From positions 186,001 through 250,000 of the forward strand of contig CAWAEC010000013.1 in the NCBI GenBank assembly GCA_963781155.1: DNA of 64,000 nucleotides, in the 5' to 3' direction. Of the stretch, positions 18,487 through 28,029 are shown piece by piece. Position 1 is the stretch's first letter; each line of letters opens with the position of its first letter. The stretch comes from PALSA-693 sp963781155. Its GTDB lineage: Bacteria; Actinomycetota; Acidimicrobiia; Acidimicrobiales; Palsa-688. The notes under the pieces were generated by a model, which was not told the origin of the DNA, made no database searches, and worked only from the letters and a program-made list of their open reading frames with translations. Both the position numbers and the translations under genes were made by a program.

Positions 18487-19872
18487 ATGGAGGAGCCCGT
18501 CTACCAGACGATCATCGAGCCGTTCCGGATCCACTCCGTTCAGCCCATCAGGATGACGACGCGAGCGCAGCGGAGGATCAAACTGGCGGCCGCAGGGTTC
18601 AACCTCTTCCGCCTGGACGCCGACGACGTTCTCATCGACCTGCTCACCGACTCCGGTACCGGGGCGATGTCGGCGGAGCAGTGGGCGGGAATTCAACGAG
18701 GTGACGAGTCGTACGCGGGGGCATCTTCGTTCCACCGCTTCCGGGACGCGGTCACCGAGCTGTTCCCGTTCCGCCACGTATTGCCGACCCACCAAGGTCG
18801 AGCCGCGGAACGGATCCTCTTCTCCGTCGTCGCGGGACCAGGACAGTTCGTACCCAACAACACCCATTTCGATACGACGCGAGCCAACGTAGAGGCCACC
18901 GGAGCGTCCGCCGTCGACCTTCCCGTCCCGGAAGGGCTGCAGCCGGCGCTGCGCCACCCTTTCAAAGGCAACATGGATGTAGCCGGATTGGCCCAACTCC
19001 TGGATTCGCACGCAGACCGCGTCCCTGTCGTGTTTCTGACCGTCACGAACAACTCGGGCGGCGGGCAACCGGTGAGTATGGAAAACATGCGGGCGGTCCG
19101 GCAGGTCTGCGACCGGTTTGGCGTGCCGCTGTTTCTCGATGCCTGCCGTTTCGCCGAGAATGCGTGGTTTATCAAGACTCGAGAACCGGCTTACGAAAAG
19201 AAATCGGTACGCGACATCGTCCGGGACATGGCGTCGCTCGCCGATGGCATGACCATGTCCGCCAAGAAGGATCCGTTGGCGAACATCGGCGGTTGGCTGG
19301 CTCTCAACGACGACGACCTGGCCGAGCGGTGCCGGCGGGTCGAGATTCTGACCGAGGGGTTCCCCACGTACGGGGGTATGGCCGGGCGAGACATGGAAGC
19401 GGTTGCACAGGGGCTGGCCGAGGCGGTCGACGAGGACTACCTGCGCTACCGGATTCGCTCCACCGAGTATCTGGGTCGGGCGCTGGAGAACGCCGGAGTG
19501 CCGGTTGTGGTTCCCTTCGGTGGTCATGCGATTTTCCTCGATGCTCGATCCTTCCTGCCTGATATTCCTCCTCTTCACTACCCCGGCCAGGCGCTGGCCT
19601 GTGCCCTGTATCTCGAGGGTGGCGTGCGCAGTTGCGAGATCGGCACCGTGATGTTCGGGCTGCACCCCGACGGGACCGAGCAAGCGGCCCCGATGGACCT
19701 GGTACGCCTGGCGATTCCGAGGCGAACGTACACCCAAAGCCATATCGACTATGTCATCGAAGTTGTTGTCAGGGTGGCTCAGCGCCGCGAAGAACTCAGA
19801 GGACTGAGAATCGTCCGCGGCCCTGCCGCCCTGCGGCATTTCAGCGCCGAGTTCGAGCCGCTCGAGTCGTAG
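18487..19872 (+). CDS. tnaA: Tryptophanase / tyrosine phenol-lyase family beta-eliminating lyase
   Basis: A 461-residue PLP enzyme. The family opening EPFRIHSVQPI, the DSGTGAMS segment, the aspartate in FLDACRFAENA and the PLP lysine in MSAKKDPLANIGG (second lysine, about 261) are all present, as is the C-terminal RSCEIGTVMFG. These enzymes split tryptophan to indole, or tyrosine to phenol, with pyruvate and ammonia. Sequence alone does not decide the substrate; the symbol marks the family only. No leader peptide (tnaC) or permease is adjacent. Confidence 0.85.
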   Translation: MEEPVYQTIIEPFRIHSVQPIRMTTRAQRRIKLAAAGFNLFRLDADDVLIDLLTDSGTGAMSAEQWAGIQRGDESYAGASSFHRFRDAVTELFPFRHVLPTHQGRAAERILFSVVAGPGQFVPNNTHFDTTRANVEATGASAVDLPVPEGLQPALRHPFKGNMDVAGLAQLLDSHADRVPVVFLTVTNNSGGGQPVSMENMRAVRQVCDRFGVPLFLDACRFAENAWFIKTREPAYEKKSVRDIVRDMASLADGMTMSAKKDPLANIGGWLALNDDDLAERCRRVEILTEGFPTYGGMAGRDMEAVAQGLAEAVDEDYLRYRIRSTEYLGRALENAGVPVVVPFGGHAIFLDARSFLPDIPPLHYPGQALACALYLEGGVRSCEIGTVMFGLHPDGTEQAAPMDLVRLAIPRRTYTQSHIDYVIEVVVRVAQRREELRGLRIVRGPAALRHFSAEFEPLES

Positions 19873-19932
19873 TAAACCGGGTGCTACAGTCCGGTCGGTG
19901 GCATTCCGAGGCGAGAGTCGGGAGTTGGCGAC

Positions 19933-20586
19933 ATGATGGATGCAGGCGGGGAACGGGATCGGGACGAAAAAAAGCGCGAGCTCGCGCACGTTATTGCGGT
20001 CAAGACTCGGACGACTGACGCCAAGCCGAAGGTCGAACCGGACACCAAGGGCGCCGCCGAGGAACTCTTCAAGGGTGGCTCCGTAAAGGTCAACCGGAGT
20101 GACATCAAAGGTGCCTTCGCCAAGAAGTACAACATCACCCTCAAGGATCAAAGCGGCATTCAGGCCGCTCTCGACCTGCTTCGAGAGGGACGGAAACAGG
20201 AGTCCAAGCTGGCTGCCGCTCGCGCCAAGCGGGATCAGGCCCGAAAGGATTCCTCGGGCGTGTCCATAACGGCACCGGGCATCGAGGTCCATCTTGATTG
20301 CGACCAGCTCAAGCATCAACCCCAAAGCCAACCCATCGGGACCCGCCCTGCGTCCGGCGGGCAGAAGTTCAATGGCGGGGCGAGCCCAGAATGGCACGAA
20401 GAGAACACCCTTGTGCACATGCGAGACTGGGCCGGGGATCTGCAAATGGCCGAAGGGGATGTGCAAGAACACGGGCAGGGCGCTCCCGTCGCGAATATCC
20501 ACTATGAGGGGTTCTGCGTTTACCTCGACGGGCTGAAGTACGTCTCCTTCCACTGCTACCCCCAACGTGGGCATAACTTGCCGTGA
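19933..20586 (+). CDS. Hypothetical charged protein
   Basis: A 217-residue soluble protein I do not recognise. The N-terminal 120 residues are very rich in Lys/Arg/Asp/Glu with helical stretches (GRKQESKLAAARAKRDQARK). The C-terminal 80 residues look more globular (TLVHMRDWAGDLQMAEGD, FCVYLDGLKYVSFHCYP). It starts 60 bases after the lyase gene, with ATG-ATG preceded by a weak GGGAG. It probably belongs to the same transcription unit as the tryptophanase-like gene. Confidence 0.55.
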   Translation: MMDAGGERDRDEKKRELAHVIAVKTRTTDAKPKVEPDTKGAAEELFKGGSVKVNRSDIKGAFAKKYNITLKDQSGIQAALDLLREGRKQESKLAAARAKRDQARKDSSGVSITAPGIEVHLDCDQLKHQPQSQPIGTRPASGGQKFNGGASPEWHEENTLVHMRDWAGDLQMAEGDVQEHGQGAPVANIHYEGFCVYLDGLKYVSFHCYPQRGHNLP

Positions 20587-20825
20587 TGAAGTAGCCCGGC
20601 AGCTGGCGGCGTCCGTGGTGACCTCGGATCACCAGGCTGCCGTTATCTCGCGCCTCGACTGAACGCACCTGTCCGATCGGGCGGGCTCGTGGAGGCGGCG
20701 CGTCGCAGGGACCTCCCGATGGTGGTGCCTGCACCCCCTCGAGAAAGGCATGTGGGCACCATGGCGACCGGCGGCCCGTCTCTGCACACTTGCTGGAGAA
20801 GCCGCCATCCAGATTCGAGACGCCG

Positions 20826-21731
20826 ATGACGCCGTTGCGGTACAAGACCGACACCCTGGACATCCCACCTCTCCCCCGCCCGTCTGCGAAGCAGCTATCG
20901 ACGGGAGTGCCCACCCTGGAGGTGTCGGTGCCCACCCGGGGCGGAGCCGAGCACGGCCTGGTCCTCGACATCGCTTCCGGATTCGATCAGATTATTGGGC
21001 GAGACGATTCGGCCGACATTACGGTGCCCGAGCCGACGATCAGCAGGCACCATGCTCGCATTACCCGCGACACCGATGGGGTCTGGGTCGAGGATCTCAA
21101 CTCAACCAACGGTACCTTTGTCAACGGCCGCCGGGTGATAGATCGTTGTCGCCTCCGCGACAGCGACGAAGTAAAACTCGGGAGCGCGGTAGGCGTCTTT
21201 CACGAAGTGACCCCGGCGCCGGACGCAACCGAGTCAGTTGCAGTCGTCCGCGACGTCCTCAGCCCGCCAGACTCGACCGGACGCCACGAGGCGGTCACCG
21301 AAGTCGCCGGGGCAACCTGCCCCCACTGCTCCTCCGCCGTCGGTTCCGATATGTCGTTCTGCCACCGGTGCGGTAACCAACGCGGGCCGATAGCCATGCC
21401 ACAGGCGGCGCTGGGCCAATCTTCCGCGTCGATCATCCGACACAGGTTGATCGACCCCCATGGCAACATCCGATCTCAAGCATTTCGCCGGGTCATGCGT
21501 TCACGCAACGGCGGGCGACGCCCGATGTACAACGAGAGTCTGGCTCTTCCGGCCCTCGTGCTTCGGGGTGTTCTTCTTCTCGCTTTGATCGCCGGCATTG
21601 TGGCGGCTTTCGTCGTTCTGGGGATGGGAGTACACCATTTCGTCCAGTTGCGCCAACAACCGGTCGGACGATCGGTCACCGGACATTCCCATTTCACTGT
21701 TCCAACCAAATTCAAGACTCGGATGAGGTGA
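20826..21731 (+). CDS. FHA-domain, zinc-ribbon, single-pass membrane protein
   Basis: About 301 residues. An N-terminal FHA domain shows the phosphothreonine-binding marks IIGRDDSADI, SRHHARI and NSTNGTFVNG. A zinc ribbon follows with CPHC and CHRCG, then one membrane helix near the C-terminus (VLRGVLLLALIAGIVAAFVV) and a short outer tail. The layout suggests a membrane-anchored reader of phosphorylated partners. ATG 20826 is preferred over a TTG 36 bases upstream, but neither has a good ribosome site. It sits 7 bases before the Ig-like zinc-ribbon gene. Confidence 0.8.
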   Translation: MTPLRYKTDTLDIPPLPRPSAKQLSTGVPTLEVSVPTRGGAEHGLVLDIASGFDQIIGRDDSADITVPEPTISRHHARITRDTDGVWVEDLNSTNGTFVNGRRVIDRCRLRDSDEVKLGSAVGVFHEVTPAPDATESVAVVRDVLSPPDSTGRHEAVTEVAGATCPHCSSAVGSDMSFCHRCGNQRGPIAMPQAALGQSSASIIRHRLIDPHGNIRSQAFRRVMRSRNGGRRPMYNESLALPALVLRGVLLLALIAGIVAAFVVLGMGVHHFVQLRQQPVGRSVTGHSHFTVPTKFKTRMR

Positions 21732-21738
21732 GCTTTCG

Positions 21739-23288
21739 ATGCGCATATGCCAGAACTGCGGATGCGACAACGGTGATGCCCAAACGGACGACGACCTGTG
21801 GTGTGCTCGATGCCGCAACTTCCTTGGTTTTTCACTTCCTACAGGACCTCACGAGCATGAGCGCAGCGTCGGCGTCTGGCTTGTCGAGGGCCAGACGTCG
21901 GTTGCGCCCGGCGGCGAGACCTCTCTGGCCGCGGCGGTGCGGAACAGCGGCGACGTGGTGGAAAAGGTGGCTTTCACGGTCGAGGGAATCCCGGCCGAGT
22001 GGACGGTCGTCGAGCCACCTGAGGTCGGCCTGTTCCCGGCGCAAGAGGCCGAAGTCCGGATCTTGTTCCGACCCCCGCGTTCGTCACGCGTTCGCTGCGG
22101 CGTCACGCCGTTCCGATTGGTCGGCACGTCGCAGTCCGACACGACGGTGTCCGATTGCGCAGATGGCGTCGTTGATGTCGGTGCCTTCGTCGATGTCAAA
22201 GCGTCCTTGAGCCCGCTCCGGTCAACCGGGTCGTCCGGGGCCGAACACCGTGTGGCTCTCGAGAACGCCGGCAACACCCTCACGACCATCGTCGTTACCC
22301 CGTCTCAGCCCGGGAACGACCTGATCCTTACCGCCAAGCCGGAGTCCCTGGAACTCGGGCCCGGCGCCAAAGCTGAGAGTCGAGTCGACGTTGTGCCCCG
22401 CCAACCGTTGTTCTCCGCCGCGGACAGGGCCTACCCCTTGTCGATCTCCATCTCGACCCAGGGTCAAGGGCCGATCGTCCTCCAGGCCCAACATGTTCAG
22501 GAGGTTGCGGCCACGGCGCCAACGCTGGTACTGGCTGATGATCGCCTGCGTGCGGTCCCCGGCGAGGAGGTCGCGACGACGGTTACCATCCGGAACCGGG
22601 GGCGCGGCGGCGATGACTATGCCCTCGAGTTGCTCGGACCGACTGCCGGCTGGGGCCGGGTGACACCGCCGGTCATCGCGCTTCCCTCAGCCGGGGAAGT
22701 GTCCGCCAAGATCGTCTTCACGCCCCCCGCCAGTCCTCCGGCCCTGGCCGCACAGATTCCCTTCGGGGTACGGTGCGCTTCACGGGTCGACGGCCAACGG
22801 TCCGTCGCGGCCGAAGCAGTTCTGGTGGTAGAGGCCGTCTCCGACGTCGACTTCGAGATCGAGCCCGCTCAGGTGCGCCGTCGCTGGTCCAGCCGGCACG
22901 TGATCGAGGTGGAGAACAGAGGGAACGCCGCCGCTGAACCGCGACCGGTCATCGTGGACCCGCAACATGAGCTGTCATTGGCCGTGAGCCCCTCCGGCTC
23001 CGGATACCCGCCGGGAGCCAAGACGTCGTGATGGTCAAAGCCCGGACCCGTCATCCGAAACTGCTGAGCAAGCCTTCCGATCAATCGTTCCGGGTGTCCT
23101 TCGTTGCTGCTGACCGGCTGGCTCAGAATGCCGGTCGAGGCGAGCAAAAGAGACGCGACATCGACTTCGAGCAGATATCGGTCTTGCCACGAAAACTCAC
23201 CGCCCTGGTGATCTTCATCGCGTTCGTCGCGGCGGTAGTCGGCTCGGCTCTGCTTATCTTTGGTGATCAGATCAACCAGTGGTTCTGA
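21739..23288 (+). CDS. Zinc-ribbon / Ig-like repeat membrane protein, split by a frameshift
   Basis: An N-terminal ribbon (CQNCG, CARC) is followed by three or more beta-sandwich modules (each with a pattern like VAPGGETSLAAAVRNSGD) up to the stop at 23031. A second frame starting at 23028 continues the last beta-strand (VMVKARTRHPK) and ends in a membrane helix with a short tail. Because PPGAKTS plus VMVKARTR reads as one strand, I treat both frames as one protein of about 515 residues with a one-base shift near 23027. A real TGATG overlap of two genes is the alternative. It probably pairs with the FHA protein upstream. Confidence 0.7.
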
Positions 23289-23424
23289 CCTCGCCGGTTG
23301 GAGGCCCGTTCGGCGGGCACCGCAACCTGGCCCTTGGGGTTGGCGTACGCCGGGAGTACGGTTTGCGGTGCCGGATCGGGTGACAGTGTGCCAGCCCGAC
23401 TTCATCCGGTCAGGAGGAGCCACC

Positions 23425-23751
23425 ATGACGCTGATAGAGACGGTGAGACAGCAAGCCGGACAGGCGTGGGGCAAAGCGCAGCACGGGCTGGGCCAGGGGC
23501 AGGCCAAGTTCGACCAGTTGCAGGCAAAGCGGCAGGAGCAAGCACTGCTTCGGAACCTCGGGGCTGCCTACTACGCCCAACAGCGCCAGGGCGGATCCAG
23601 CGAGGCAGTGGCGGACGCCCTGGCAGCGATGGACAAGCATGTCGCTGCCCATCAACCGGACGGCTCCAACGGCAGCGAGGCGCCCTCGACGGACACTGCC
23701 GCCGGAGCCGGGAAGGATCCCGGAACCGCCTCCGCGCAGATCGAGCCCTGA
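23425..23751 (+). CDS. Small Ala/Gln-rich hypothetical protein
   Basis: A 108-residue soluble protein with a helical, Gln/Ala/Lys-rich first half (AGQAWGKAQHGLGQGQAKFD) and a low-complexity Ser/Thr/Gly tail. The start is an ATG with a clear AGGAGG site. Its helical pattern resembles actinobacterial proteins of unknown role near envelope genes. I see no catalytic motif. Confidence 0.6.
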   Translation: MTLIETVRQQAGQAWGKAQHGLGQGQAKFDQLQAKRQEQALLRNLGAAYYAQQRQGGSSEAVADALAAMDKHVAAHQPDGSNGSEAPSTDTAAGAGKDPGTASAQIEP

Positions 23752-23809
23752 GCGCCAAGGAAGGCCTGCCCGGGGCCACCGCCCCGGGGGGACCGTCTAC
23801 GGTGCAACG

Positions 23810-25279
23810 GTGACCGCGATCCGCTTCGTCGTCCTCTCCGACCTGCACTTTGGGGCTGAGAACAGCCTGATGACATCCGTCGTCAAGCACCCTCCGGGCG
23901 CGCCATCGGCCGCGGCAGCGGGCGCGGCTGGACCCGAGCCCTACGAGCCGGCTCCGAACACCCCGAGCCCGGTGTTGATCGCCGTCACCGAGGCGCTGCG
24001 CTCCCTCGTGGCGCGACAGAACGATCCACCTACCCTGATACTGGCCGGGGACGTACTCGATTTGGCGCTGTCCTCCGATGCGGTCGCCGCCACGGCGTTC
24101 GGAAGCTTTGTTGACGCCGTGTTTGGCCAGACCCCAAGACTCTTCGCCGACACCCTCTACTACCTGCCCGGGAACCACGACCACCACCTGTGGGAGAGCG
24201 CCCGAGAAGCGCAGTACGTCAACTATCTCGAGGAACTGGCCCCGGGAGACCCGATACGGGAGCCGTGGCACGTGACCGGCCTCCTCCCGAGCAGCCTCCG
24301 CCCCACTCACGCCGGCCTCATGCAAGCTCTCATCCGGCGCCGGCCGGGAGCTGAGGATGTGACGGTGCTGGTCGCGTACCCGAACCTGGCGCTGGTGACG
24401 CCGGACGGCCGGAGTTGCCGGGTGGTCACCCACGGCCATTTCAGCGAACCGATCTACTTGCTCATGTCCCAGATGCGTGACCTGCTCTTTCCCGAGCAGC
24501 GCGACCCGGCGGGTCTGACGATCGCCGGTATGGAAGCCGAGAACTTCGCCTGGATCGACTTCTTCTGGTCGACGCTTGGCCGATCGGGCGAGGTCGGCAG
24601 CGACGTCGGCCTGGTGTACGCCGACCTCAGCAGCGCCGCTGACCTTAACCAACTGTCCTCCAACCTGGTCCACAGCCTGGTTGCGAGGAACCATGGACCC
24701 CACTGGCTGCGCCCGGTGGAGTCGGCGTTCATGACGGCTATCACCCGGCGGGAGGTGAACCACATGGCCCGAAGCGAGCGGGGTACCCCCGGGCAGACTC
24801 TCAGCGCCAAGGCGGAGTCCGGGCTGCGTCTCTACCTGGAAGGGCCCGTACGTCGCCAGATAGTGGATGACCTGGGCGGGGTGGGCCCCGACGTCGGCTT
24901 CATCTTCGGCCACACCCATAAGCCGTTCGTCTTCGAGCGTCAACTGGCCGGGTATCCGTCACCGGTTCGCATATCCAACACCGGCGGATGGGTCGTCGAC
25001 ACGTCCACGCCGGCACCAACTCAGGGCGGCGTGGCCGTGCTGCTCGATGACGACCTGAACATCGCGTCGCTGCAGTTCTACCGGCAAGCCACCACCGGCG
25101 GCTGCGAGCCGGTGCGGGTTCTGGCTGCCGCCGACCCCGGCACCAATCCTCTGCACGACCTGCTGGCCGCCGAGATCAACCCGGGAACGGGAGTCTGGCA
25201 GGCCGTCTCGGACGAGGCGGCCAAGCTGATATCCCAGCGCCATCAGCTCCAGGCCGATCTCGTGAAACAATCCCAGTAG
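23810..25279 (+). CDS. Calcineurin-like metallophosphoesterase
   Basis: A 489-residue protein of the metallophosphoesterase fold with all metal motifs: SDLHFG, AGDVLDL, GNHDHH and GHTHKP. The N-terminal FVVLSDLHFG begins right after the GTG start chosen here; the longer open frame upstream overlaps the previous gene. The large insert between the second and third motifs and the C-terminal 150 residues are not recognised. The substrate (nucleotide, lipid pyrophosphate or protein phosphate) is unknown. Confidence 0.85.
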   Translation: MTAIRFVVLSDLHFGAENSLMTSVVKHPPGAPSAAAAGAAGPEPYEPAPNTPSPVLIAVTEALRSLVARQNDPPTLILAGDVLDLALSSDAVAATAFGSFVDAVFGQTPRLFADTLYYLPGNHDHHLWESAREAQYVNYLEELAPGDPIREPWHVTGLLPSSLRPTHAGLMQALIRRRPGAEDVTVLVAYPNLALVTPDGRSCRVVTHGHFSEPIYLLMSQMRDLLFPEQRDPAGLTIAGMEAENFAWIDFFWSTLGRSGEVGSDVGLVYADLSSAADLNQLSSNLVHSLVARNHGPHWLRPVESAFMTAITRREVNHMARSERGTPGQTLSAKAESGLRLYLEGPVRRQIVDDLGGVGPDVGFIFGHTHKPFVFERQLAGYPSPVRISNTGGWVVDTSTPAPTQGGVAVLLDDDLNIASLQFYRQATTGGCEPVRVLAAADPGTNPLHDLLAAEINPGTGVWQAVSDEAAKLISQRHQLQADLVKQSQ

Positions 25280-25340
25280 TTCGGGCACAGTTGATGCCGC
25301 CACTTGGCGCCCGGTAACGAGCGAAGGGAGGAGACCGACC

Positions 25341-26141
25341 GTGGAGGCCGTTATCGATGCGCATGTGCATGTCGGTGAGGATCACTCACTGACGGGCGTC
25401 CTACCGCCGCCACGCCACGAGCCAGAGCCACCGCCCAGTGAGCCGGAGCGGATCGTCGCCGCCCTGATCCGTCGACTGGACGAGAGAGGGGTCGACCAGG
25501 CAGTTGCGCTGGCGCCGAGCGCCTACCTGCGGCCCGACGGGCTCGCGGACACGCGGCAAATAAACGACCGTGTCGCCGCGTGCCGCGACAGCCGGCCCGA
25601 CCGGGTCCCGGTTGCGGTCGGAACCGTCGAACCCCTCTACGGTGAACGCGGTCTTGAGGAGATCGATCGCTGTGCCCTGGAGTTAGCCATGAAAGGGATC
25701 ACCTTTCATAATCGCTTCCAGGGAGTGTCCAACGATAGCGTATGGGTCCGCCGCTACATCGAGCGAATCGGTGCACGCAATCTTGCCGTGTTTCTGCACG
25801 CAGTTGGTGAAGCGCCAGCGGAACACCTCTGGAAGACGGCCATAGTGGCCCGAGACTTTCCCGATATCCAGTTTGTTATCCTGGATGCGTTCAGCACATT
25901 CGATCAGTCGCTTCTCGTGCCATATGTGGCCGAGTCGTGCCCCAACACAGTGTTCGACACGTCGTTAAGCCATAACTGGATGTATGTGCGGGATCTCGTG
26001 GATCGGTGCGGAGCCAGCCGGCTTGTCTACGGTGGGGAGACCCTCTCCGTCGAGCAGATACGATCGACTGGCCTGAATGCTCAGGATATTGAGTCCATAC
26101 TCGGCGGGAACATTGCCCGGCTTTTGGGTCTCACGCGCTAG
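25341..26141 (+). CDS. TIM-barrel amidohydrolase (COG2159-like)
   Basis: A 266-residue metal hydrolase of the amidohydrolase_2 group. DAHVHVG at the N-terminus gives the first metal pair; the middle strand AVFLHAVG supplies a further histidine and YGGETLS occupies the place of the usual catalytic aspartate strand. Many members decarboxylate aromatic acids or hydrolyse lactones. The start is a GTG behind GGGAGGAG. It precedes the thiolase/OB-fold genes and may belong to the same pathway. Confidence 0.75.
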   Translation: MEAVIDAHVHVGEDHSLTGVLPPPRHEPEPPPSEPERIVAALIRRLDERGVDQAVALAPSAYLRPDGLADTRQINDRVAACRDSRPDRVPVAVGTVEPLYGERGLEEIDRCALELAMKGITFHNRFQGVSNDSVWVRRYIERIGARNLAVFLHAVGEAPAEHLWKTAIVARDFPDIQFVILDAFSTFDQSLLVPYVAESCPNTVFDTSLSHNWMYVRDLVDRCGASRLVYGGETLSVEQIRSTGLNAQDIESILGGNIARLLGLTR

Positions 26142-26292
26142 GTAGAAGTGGTGGCGGCGACGAGCAGGCCGACGCCCAGCCGTCGTCGAAGTGTATCGTG
26201 CCTACCAGGAGGCAAACCCTGATGGAATATCATCTCATCTCGTCCAATTCCCACGTAACAATGCCCGATCAGACCGGGCATTTCTGGTGGCG

Positions 26293-27519
26293 ATGGGCAA
26301 GTTGGTTGCCGACATGACTGACACCTTTATGGCGGACGTTGCGCTGGACCCCGCGCTCAGCGGCCGCGTGGCCGTCGTCGGGGTCGGCGAGACGGATTAC
26401 GGCAGTGACTATCGGGCCGCCCGCTCCGGCGCGGAAGGCTATGTGCCGCCGGACGCCGCGACATTGGCCCGCCGGGCCTTCGAACGCGCTTTGGCTGACA
26501 GTGGGCTGGATGTCCCGGACATCGATGGGCTGTGCGCCTCGTTTCCATACGGTGGCGGCGAGCCGGTAGAAGTCGCCACTGCGCTGGGTCTGGCCCCCGG
26601 GCATCTCATGCGAGGCGGCGGGATGATGCCGCTGCTGAGCGCAGTGGGAGCGCTCGCTGCCGGTCAATGCGAAACGATGGCAATCGTGCATTCCCTGCCC
26701 TCCCGGGCGATCGGCCGCCAGTATGGTGGCCAGACGTACCAAGGTGGCGGCCGCGACTCGTACTACTACTATCACCCCTGGGGCTGGAGTTCCCAGGCCG
26801 CGCACTGGGCGTTGATGTTTACCTGCTACGCCGCGACGTACGGGGCCACCGAGGAGGACCTGGGCGTGGTGGCGGCGACGTTGCGCTCGAATGCGCTTTT
26901 GAATGAGAACGCCATCATGCGCCGGCCGTTGTCGATCGAGGACTACCTGGCCAGTCGGTACATCGTGCGGCCCATGCGCCTGTTCGACATGTGCCTGGTC
27001 AACGACGGCGCCGTCTGCGTGATCCTGACCGGCACTGACCGGGCCCGCGACCGGCCTCACAACCCGGTGCTGTTGTCGGGTTGGGGGAACGCTCGCGTCA
27101 CTGAGTCGAAGATGCACTTCATGGTCAGGGAGCGCCTCCGCCCGCAGTTCGCCACGGCCGCGGCAGACGCGGTCGGCATGGCCGGACTCACCATCACCGA
27201 CGTCGATCATTTCGAAGGCTACGACGCCTCCGCAATTCACCTCATCAACCAGCTCGAGGGTTATGGGTTCGTTGAGCCCGGCCAGGGCCTGGAGTTCTGG
27301 AAGGAGGGCCACACCGCTCTCGGCGGGGCGATCCCGGTCAATACCAGCGGCGGGATGCTGTCGGAGGCCTACCTACAAGGATGGAACCTGCTGGCCGAGG
27401 TGGTACGACAGCTGCGTCATGAGGCCGGGGCGCGCCAGGTCAAAGGTGCCGAAGTGTCACTGTTCTCTTTCGCCACTACCGAGTCCGCCCACCCGCTGGT
27501 GTTCACCAGAGGAGCGTGA
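26293..27519 (+). CDS. Thiolase-family protein (lipid-transfer / Ltp2 type)
   Basis: About 408 residues of thiolase fold: VAVVGVGETDYG at the start, a glycine-rich middle segment (QTYQGGGRDSYYYYHPWG), HFEGYDASAI and NTSGGMLSEAY near the end. I see no typical thiolase nucleophile cysteine, as in Ltp2-type aldolases that work with an OB-fold partner in steroid side-chain breakdown. The next gene is such a partner and overlaps by TGATG. Several ATGs (26293, 26314, 26329) could be the start. Confidence 0.8.
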   Translation: MGKLVADMTDTFMADVALDPALSGRVAVVGVGETDYGSDYRAARSGAEGYVPPDAATLARRAFERALADSGLDVPDIDGLCASFPYGGGEPVEVATALGLAPGHLMRGGGMMPLLSAVGALAAGQCETMAIVHSLPSRAIGRQYGGQTYQGGGRDSYYYYHPWGWSSQAAHWALMFTCYAATYGATEEDLGVVAATLRSNALLNENAIMRRPLSIEDYLASRYIVRPMRLFDMCLVNDGAVCVILTGTDRARDRPHNPVLLSGWGNARVTESKMHFMVRERLRPQFATAAADAVGMAGLTITDVDHFEGYDASAIHLINQLEGYGFVEPGQGLEFWKEGHTALGGAIPVNTSGGMLSEAYLQGWNLLAEVVRQLRHEAGARQVKGAEVSLFSFATTESAHPLVFTRGA

Positions 27520-27935
27520 TGGCGAAGCGCCGCCCCAACCGCGTCCTGGGCCCCGGGCACGACGAGTTCTGGGACTATTGCGGGCAGGACGAGCTACGAC
27601 TCCAGCGCTGCGACATATGCCGGCATCTCTCCTGGCCACCGGTCGTCTCCTGCGAACGGTGCGGGGACGGCCGGCTGACGTGGGAGCTCCTGTCTGGCAA
27701 TGGCCGGCTCGTCAGCTGGTGCACCTTCGAGCGCCAGTATTACTCCGAGCTGGGCGTGCCGTGGGATACCGTGCTTGTCGAACTCGACGAAGGCCCACTC
27801 TTCGTCAGCAACCCCTTGGGTTTCACGAACCGCGAGGCGACGCAAGGCATGCCGGTCCATGTCGTGTTCATCGACAGCGAGGACGACGCCGGAATCTTTC
27901 GCCTTCCCGTCTTCGAAACGCTCGACTTGCAGTAA
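27519..27935 (+). CDS. Zn-ribbon OB-fold (DUF35) acyl-CoA-binding protein
   Basis: A 138-residue DUF35 protein. The rubredoxin-like ribbon has CDIC and CERCG, followed by an OB-fold. These proteins form tight complexes with thiolase-like subunits; in steroid degradation the ChsH2 DUF35 domain docks onto Ltp2 to split a beta-hydroxyacyl-CoA. The start overlaps the thiolase stop (TGATG), which supports a complex. The substrate of this pair is unknown. Confidence 0.85.
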   Translation: MAKRRPNRVLGPGHDEFWDYCGQDELRLQRCDICRHLSWPPVVSCERCGDGRLTWELLSGNGRLVSWCTFERQYYSELGVPWDTVLVELDEGPLFVSNPLGFTNREATQGMPVHVVFIDSEDDAGIFRLPVFETLDLQ

Positions 27936-28029
27936 AGAAGGGACAGTCAGTGCCACGAACGGAGAACTCGGAGACGTTCGGCGACCGACCGCCTGGATAG
28001 AGGACGCCGCTCGAATAGGTTGTGTCACC

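Noticed and set aside
18370..20574. Very long minus-strand open frame extending the gene at 17137 to 1145 codons
   Set aside because: It is antisense to the tryptophanase-like and following genes, whose motifs are clear; a GTG with strong AAAGGAGG at 18369 gives the sensible start.
23402..24943. 513-codon minus-strand frame
   Set aside because: It is antisense to the metallophosphoesterase with all metal motifs and has shadow-like composition.
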